Positions 31,185 through 35,237 of a stretch of DNA of 35,237 nucleotides are shown in pieces; the stretch's first letter is position 1, and each line of letters opens with the position of its first letter. The translations under genes were made by a program, and so were the position numbers. The stretch covers positions 285,212 to 320,448 of the forward strand of contig FN647684.1 of the NCBI GenBank assembly GCA_000310025.1, given 5' to 3'. The stretch is from Ectocarpus siliculosus. Its lineage: Eukaryota; Sar; Phaeophyceae; Ectocarpales; Ectocarpaceae. Below the pieces are notes generated by a model. It was not told where the DNA came from. It searched no databases and worked only from the letters and a program-made list of their open reading frames with translations.

Positions 31185-32325
31185 TTCCTTGATTGAGCCC
31201 TCAATGTCTCTCTGTTTGTCACATTTAACCAGCGATAGCGACGTGATTCCACACCACAAAGGATCCCCGGCGTTTTGCCGTGTGTAGATTTGGGGCAAAG
31301 GTCATCAAGATTTCATTTTCCGTCACGATACGGGGGCCGTCGGAGTGGAAACGTGCTCAGTCTTGAAGAGTCCAAGTTGTTGGCATGCGAGAGAGAAAAA
31401 GAAAGGTCTACTGAGATAGTATCATTCACTCCTGGCATGGGGAGGCATGCGAAAAGTGGGTGGCACGTCCCGAGTTGCCTGTACACAGCCTGCTGATCCA
31501 TGACTGACTCTGCCAACCAGAAAACACTTCGTTCTCGCACCACACGCTACAGAGAATTTGCTTCTCTGCGAGACATAGCCCCTCACAGCAGTACCAATCC
31601 GCTGACCATGAGGCCGGCGTTTGAGGCTCAGGCTCTAAACTCTACCATCTACCATACATGATGAATCTACAAATGAAACCTTCCCACGATGCGTGCGGTG
31701 GTTGTTCTTGAGCCAACGTGTGCACCCAACCATTCGACGGGGCCCACCAACCGCAAAAGTGGGCAACGAGACTGACTACGAGCTGAGGCCTGGATATCCG
31801 AATCATCCCGGGAGCAAGCAGACTCTCTCTGTACTTTGTGAATCGGCGCCGCACCATGGATGTCAGGGGGGCAAACTCGTGTGTGACGATTTCCCACGGA
31901 AGAGCTACAGCAACGAACGGCGGCTACAGACTGGGCGACAGACGCCGAGCATTTCTTCTGCCTTGCAAAGTCGAGGAATGCTCAAACCTCCAAAAAATAC
32001 TAATACCACCGACAGCACCGTCCTTCTCTGCCACCAATTAACCCATTTACCATGTCATATTGCACAAACGCCCAAAAACCTTGACAAGAAAATACCACCT
32101 TCCACACCTTTCGTCGCGAAAAGGTGTGACTTTGCAAACCTTACGCGCGAGAACTTAAGGGGCCCCAGCGAGCACAAACACGAAAATAGAGACGAGCGTA
32201 GGCGGTGACCAGGTTCGTTTTCCCGGATAACCACACCCCCTCCCTAACGCAACAAAATTGTGTGTTGGGTGTGAGAAAACTCCCCAACACCTCCGGCACC
32301 GAGCCGGCTAGACGGAGCGAAACCC
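31185..32325. other. Intergenic stretch between convergent genes
   Basis: This lies between the 3' ends of the 7TM gene (plus) and enolase (minus), so it should hold both 3' UTRs. On the minus strand 31560-31615 (GGTCAGCGGATTGGTACTG) resembles a degenerate tRNA-like head. No other gene is supported. Confidence 0.45.
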
Positions 32326-34614
32326 TTACGCCATCCAGCTAGGTTTCCTGAAGTTCTGTCCGGAGTAGACGGCCTTGTCGCCGAGCTCTTCCTCGATCCG
32401 CAAAAGCTTCATTAGGAAGGGGTTGGGGTGGGGGTGACCAGATAGTCAAGGCTGGGGTCAGATAAAACAAAACCACAGTAATGCCACCCGTTGTTTTCCC
32501 TTCTCGACGAAAAGGATCACGTCGAACGCAAGTATGAGCCATACGGGTACAGCTTCAATATCCACGTTCTATGGAGAGGCAACCGCAGGGGAACGAGTGA
32601 GATTAAGATTCCAACCTCTCTGCAACCGGGTACACAAAGTCCACGCGAAATTGGCGCGGATAAGCACCGAGACGTCTGAAGGGAAAAGCGCACGGGTTCG
32701 CAGTGGATCGGCCAGGACAACCCTGAAGACCCAAGACATAGGTGGTGAACCCAACGAACCGTACAGGAATCGAGCTCGTCCGGTCCGCGCACGAAACAAA
32801 CAGCGACGGCTCAAACGACGGCAACAGCAAGACAGCAGTTGCAGGACTGCCGCTGTCGTTGGACCTTTTGGGCTTGGCTTAAACATGAGTCAGCACCACC
32901 ACCACCAAACATCACCGACAGCAATCAACCTGCTTGTACTTGGCTTGGCTTACAACACAGTCAGCACTACCACAACCACCCCACGACCACAAACACCACC
33001 AACAGCAACCAACCTGGTTGTGCTTGGCTCGGCTTAAACATTGCCAGCACTACATATGCATACCACCACCAACCGCAACAAAAACAAACCTGGTTGTACT
33101 TGGCGAGGCGCTCCGACCGGCAAGGGGCCCCCGTCTTGATCTGACCCGTGCACAGGCCCACCGCCAGGTCGGCGATGTAGTTGTCCTCCGTCTCCCCGGA
33201 CCGGTGCGAGGTCATCACCCCCCAGCCGTTTTCCTTGGCAAGCTTGACGGCGGCGATAGACTCGGACACGGATCCGATCTGGTTCACCTGTTGTGCGGGT
33301 ACGAGAACGGCGACGGAGGTTCGGAGCGAGGACAATAACAGGCGGAGATAGCGGGAGAATGAGACGGGGGAACGAGATGGGGAACGAGAGAAAAAAGAGG
33401 GAGAGAGAGGGAGAGAGAGACGGAGGTAGCAGCGGAGGACGTGTATCAGGTACACGTTTGCTGTGACAGTTCACGAGAGAATGTGACCCGGCGAAATTCG
33501 CCCTGAGTGAAAGCGGACCATGTTGCCCAGTGCACGAGAGGGACAACTAGGTCTGCACACAATCTACGTAACACCGTCGCTACGCTTCCTTGCATCCCGC
33601 TTACGTCCCATGTCCTCTCGAGCAACCGGTCTAGCACACCAATGAAAATAACGTCACGATCATTTCGCGGTTAATGTCGACACCGTGCACTCTCCGTGCC
33701 AACCTTTCAATCGACCATCGAAAAAGTACCCACGAAAATCGCCTTAACAGCGGTGAAAAGCGAAAGAGGGTTGCGTACCTTAGTCGATTTTCCACCATTC
33801 TCAAGACAACAACGCGGTAGGTATGTAGCAAGCAGCGGATCAACCCGACAACCAACGACAACAAAACGGCGATGACGCCAAAACAGCGATCACAATAATA
33901 TTGCAATACAACGGCATGTGTTCCAGGCAGCACCTTAAGGAGGAGGGCGTTGCAGGCACCCTCGTCGGCGGCCCTCTTGATCCGCTTGATGTTCGTCACC
34001 GTCAAGTCATCACCCACAGTCTGGATCTTGTCCTCCACGCTACCCGTGAAGTCGATCCACCCTGCCCAGTCGTCCTTTGACAAGAGCAAAAAAAGCGAAA
34101 AACAATAAAGAGATCGTTTCTTTGGTTTCCGAGAAAGGAAGAAGGAAGCAGCGACTGCTAGCCGGAGGGAGACAGCGGGGGGTGAGTCGTCGTAGGTGGC
34201 GCATTTCAATAACGAAACACGAGAATGAAAAAAAACGGGATGAAACCACGGGTGGGTTAGATTAATTCCCGGCAGCAGCATTCGGAGGTTGCAATCTAGG
34301 ACGAAAAGGAAGAAGAAACGTCCAGCCTGGTCAAAGGGTCATGTTAAGTAGGCGGATGTTTCCTGCAACCAAAATAAGTCAAGGCTGACCACGACGACGA
34401 CATCACGACCACCAACAGCAACAGAACTCGTACGCAACGTCATCTTCAAGACGTTGCATTGTGGTGCTTCGTTAAAAAAAAAAAAAAAAAATAGCCGAAC
34501 CTGGTCAAACGCGTCTTCGATGGACACGATCGGGAAGTCCTCGGTCATCTTGGTGTAGTAGTCTCCCAGCTGCTTGGCGGTCAGCTTCTCATCGCCCGTG
34601 TTGGTGTCCTTGTT
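32326..34614 (-). CDS. ENO: Enolase (2-phosphoglycerate dehydratase), 3' four exons, 5' part outside or not found
   Basis: Enolase interconverts 2-phosphoglycerate and phosphoenolpyruvate in glycolysis. Minus-strand exons are 34501-34614, 33934-34074, 33090-33287 and 32326-32406, with the stop TAA at 32326-32328. All introns are GT-AG and lie between codons. They encode about 178 residues, roughly the C-terminal 40 percent of a typical 430-residue enolase. Family motifs in order are [11 protein letters not shown] (metal-binding Glu and Asp region), GDDLTVTN (metal-binding Asp), LLLK|VNQIGS (catalytic Lys), SHRSGETED (active-site His), [19 protein letters not shown] (Lys) and the C-terminus RKPSWMA. 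No frame breaks are seen. No further exon was recognised between 34615 and the right edge, so the rest of the gene probably lies beyond the window. It is the clearest functional gene here. Confidence 0.96.
32862..33110 (-). repeat. ~80-bp tandem repeat spanning an enolase exon-intron boundary
   Basis: The boundary sequence AACCTGGTTGTACTTGGC at 33087 (end of the third listed exon plus donor, reversed) recurs as AACCTGGTTGTGCTTGGC at 33011 and AACCTGCTTGTACTTGGC at 32927. A shorter copy (GGGCTTGGCTTAAACA) lies near 32870. Between copies are CAC/CAA-rich spacers. Copies are 76 and 84 bp apart, inside intron 32407-33089. Confidence 0.85.
33392..33425. repeat. GA-rich low-complexity tract in enolase intron
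   Basis: (GAGAGAGG)-type purine run on the plus strand, hence a pyrimidine-rich tract on the sense strand of the intron. Confidence 0.8.
34473..34490. repeat. Poly(A) run in enolase intron (poly-T on sense strand)
   Basis: About 17 A on the plus strand, 10 nt from the donor site of the exon 34501-34614 on the enolase sense strand. Confidence 0.9.
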
Positions 34615-35237
34615 CTGCGAACATACACAGGGAGAGGGCGGAACCAGGGGGGAGAGGAAGGTACTTCGTGTGATGGGAGGTATAAAGAAACCGAGGTAAA
34701 AAAAATGAAAAGAACAGTGTGACAAAATGGTGGGCGTGGGTTTGATCTCTATTCCGGCGCCAGTCTCTTGTACACCAGCAGGTGTCACGCAGGAGGAAGG
34801 CCAACACTGGACATTGTATCATTTCTTTCACCACCGTTTCCCCCTGCGGTGCTCGACCCTCAGTTTTAAACGCGATAAAAGCAGGGTTGAGGGGTTCTTT
34901 GCCTCACTTTGGTGTTTGCTATGCACTTTCCAAGCGTACGTCACGAATTTTCTACGCCAGAAAAACTCTATAGGTACAGTTGAACCGGGACGACTGGTCT
35001 ATGTACATCTATCACCACAGCAAAAACAAATGAACCATACCTTAGCATGCAATAGCTCTACCGCAAAGAGCAACCGCGACGGTCAAGTTGAGTCGCACAG
35101 TCAAAGAGTACAGTAGTTAAAAAATCTTCGCGTTCGACCAATCTGATCTATTGTACCCCCCCCCCCCCCCCCCCAATATGCCCCAAATATATGGAAGGGA
35201 AGAATGGTTTTTAATTTGTTTAAAAAAAGATACCACA
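34615..35237. other. Probable enolase intron or upstream region, nothing else supported
   Basis: The acceptor TCGCAG before 34614 shows an intron continues to higher coordinates. No enolase-like exon was found up to the right edge. A poly(C) run of about 18 lies at 35157-35174. Confidence 0.5.

Overview
The window looks like nuclear DNA of an intron-rich eukaryote, most likely an alga of the stramenopile/brown-algal type. This is an inference from long GT-AG introns, CAG/CTG-type low-complexity coding tracts, a short TTAGGG-type telomere-like tract, tRNA-derived SINEs and mixed eukaryotic transposons. No bacterial operon structure, CRISPR array or rRNA gene is visible. Most of the window is decayed mobile DNA with long stretches I cannot assign. 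Three multi-exon genes can be reconstructed by eye.

Region 1-7.7 kb, read on the minus strand: a decayed Ty3/gypsy-type LTR retroelement. From high to low coordinates there is a gag-type CCHC zinc knuckle (6641-6682), a DTG aspartic protease motif (about 4109-4117), reverse transcriptase (about 2277-3120), RNase H (1861-2058) and integrase with exact D-X35-E spacing (about 300-920). It is full of frame breaks and stops, and its RT active site reads VIDG. It runs off the left edge. Between zinc knuckle and protease lie minisatellites, including an array of the palindrome CCCATGGG on an 11-bp pitch around a telomere-like tract. A 107-bp retroelement segment is present twice (4750-4856 and 7593-7699).

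Region 7.7-16.2 kb: mostly unassigned sequence with a very clean hairpin (9986-10052), a gag-like remnant (10108-10344), a pair of about 285-bp inverted repeats that look protein-coding (10911-11196 and 12702-12985), and a tRNA-derived SINE (13107-13413). A second SINE copy lies in the opposite orientation at 23691-23977.

Region 16.2-23.0 kb, plus strand: a six-exon piggyBac-type transposase (DDE_Tnp_1_7). The exon phases fit together, and the three catalytic Asp motifs are identifiable. Two single-base frame breaks and one in-frame TAG interrupt it, and it has an unusual basic-repeat/acidic/polyQ N-terminal extension. Its fourth intron holds three 67-bp hairpin-containing repeats.

Region 23.0-28.1 kb: unassigned sequence, the second SINE copy, two short tandem repeats, a CTG-rich tract and a decayed minus-strand coding stretch.

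Region 28.2-31.2 kb, plus strand: a gene for a signal-peptide-bearing, Cys-rich protein with about seven transmembrane segments and a Ser-rich tail. It resembles a receptor in architecture but I do not recognise its family.

Region 32.3-34.6 kb, minus strand: the 3' four exons of an intact-looking enolase gene; its 5' part is not found in the window. The enolase is the only clear housekeeping gene. The 7TM gene may be a host gene, and the rest is mobile or decayed DNA.
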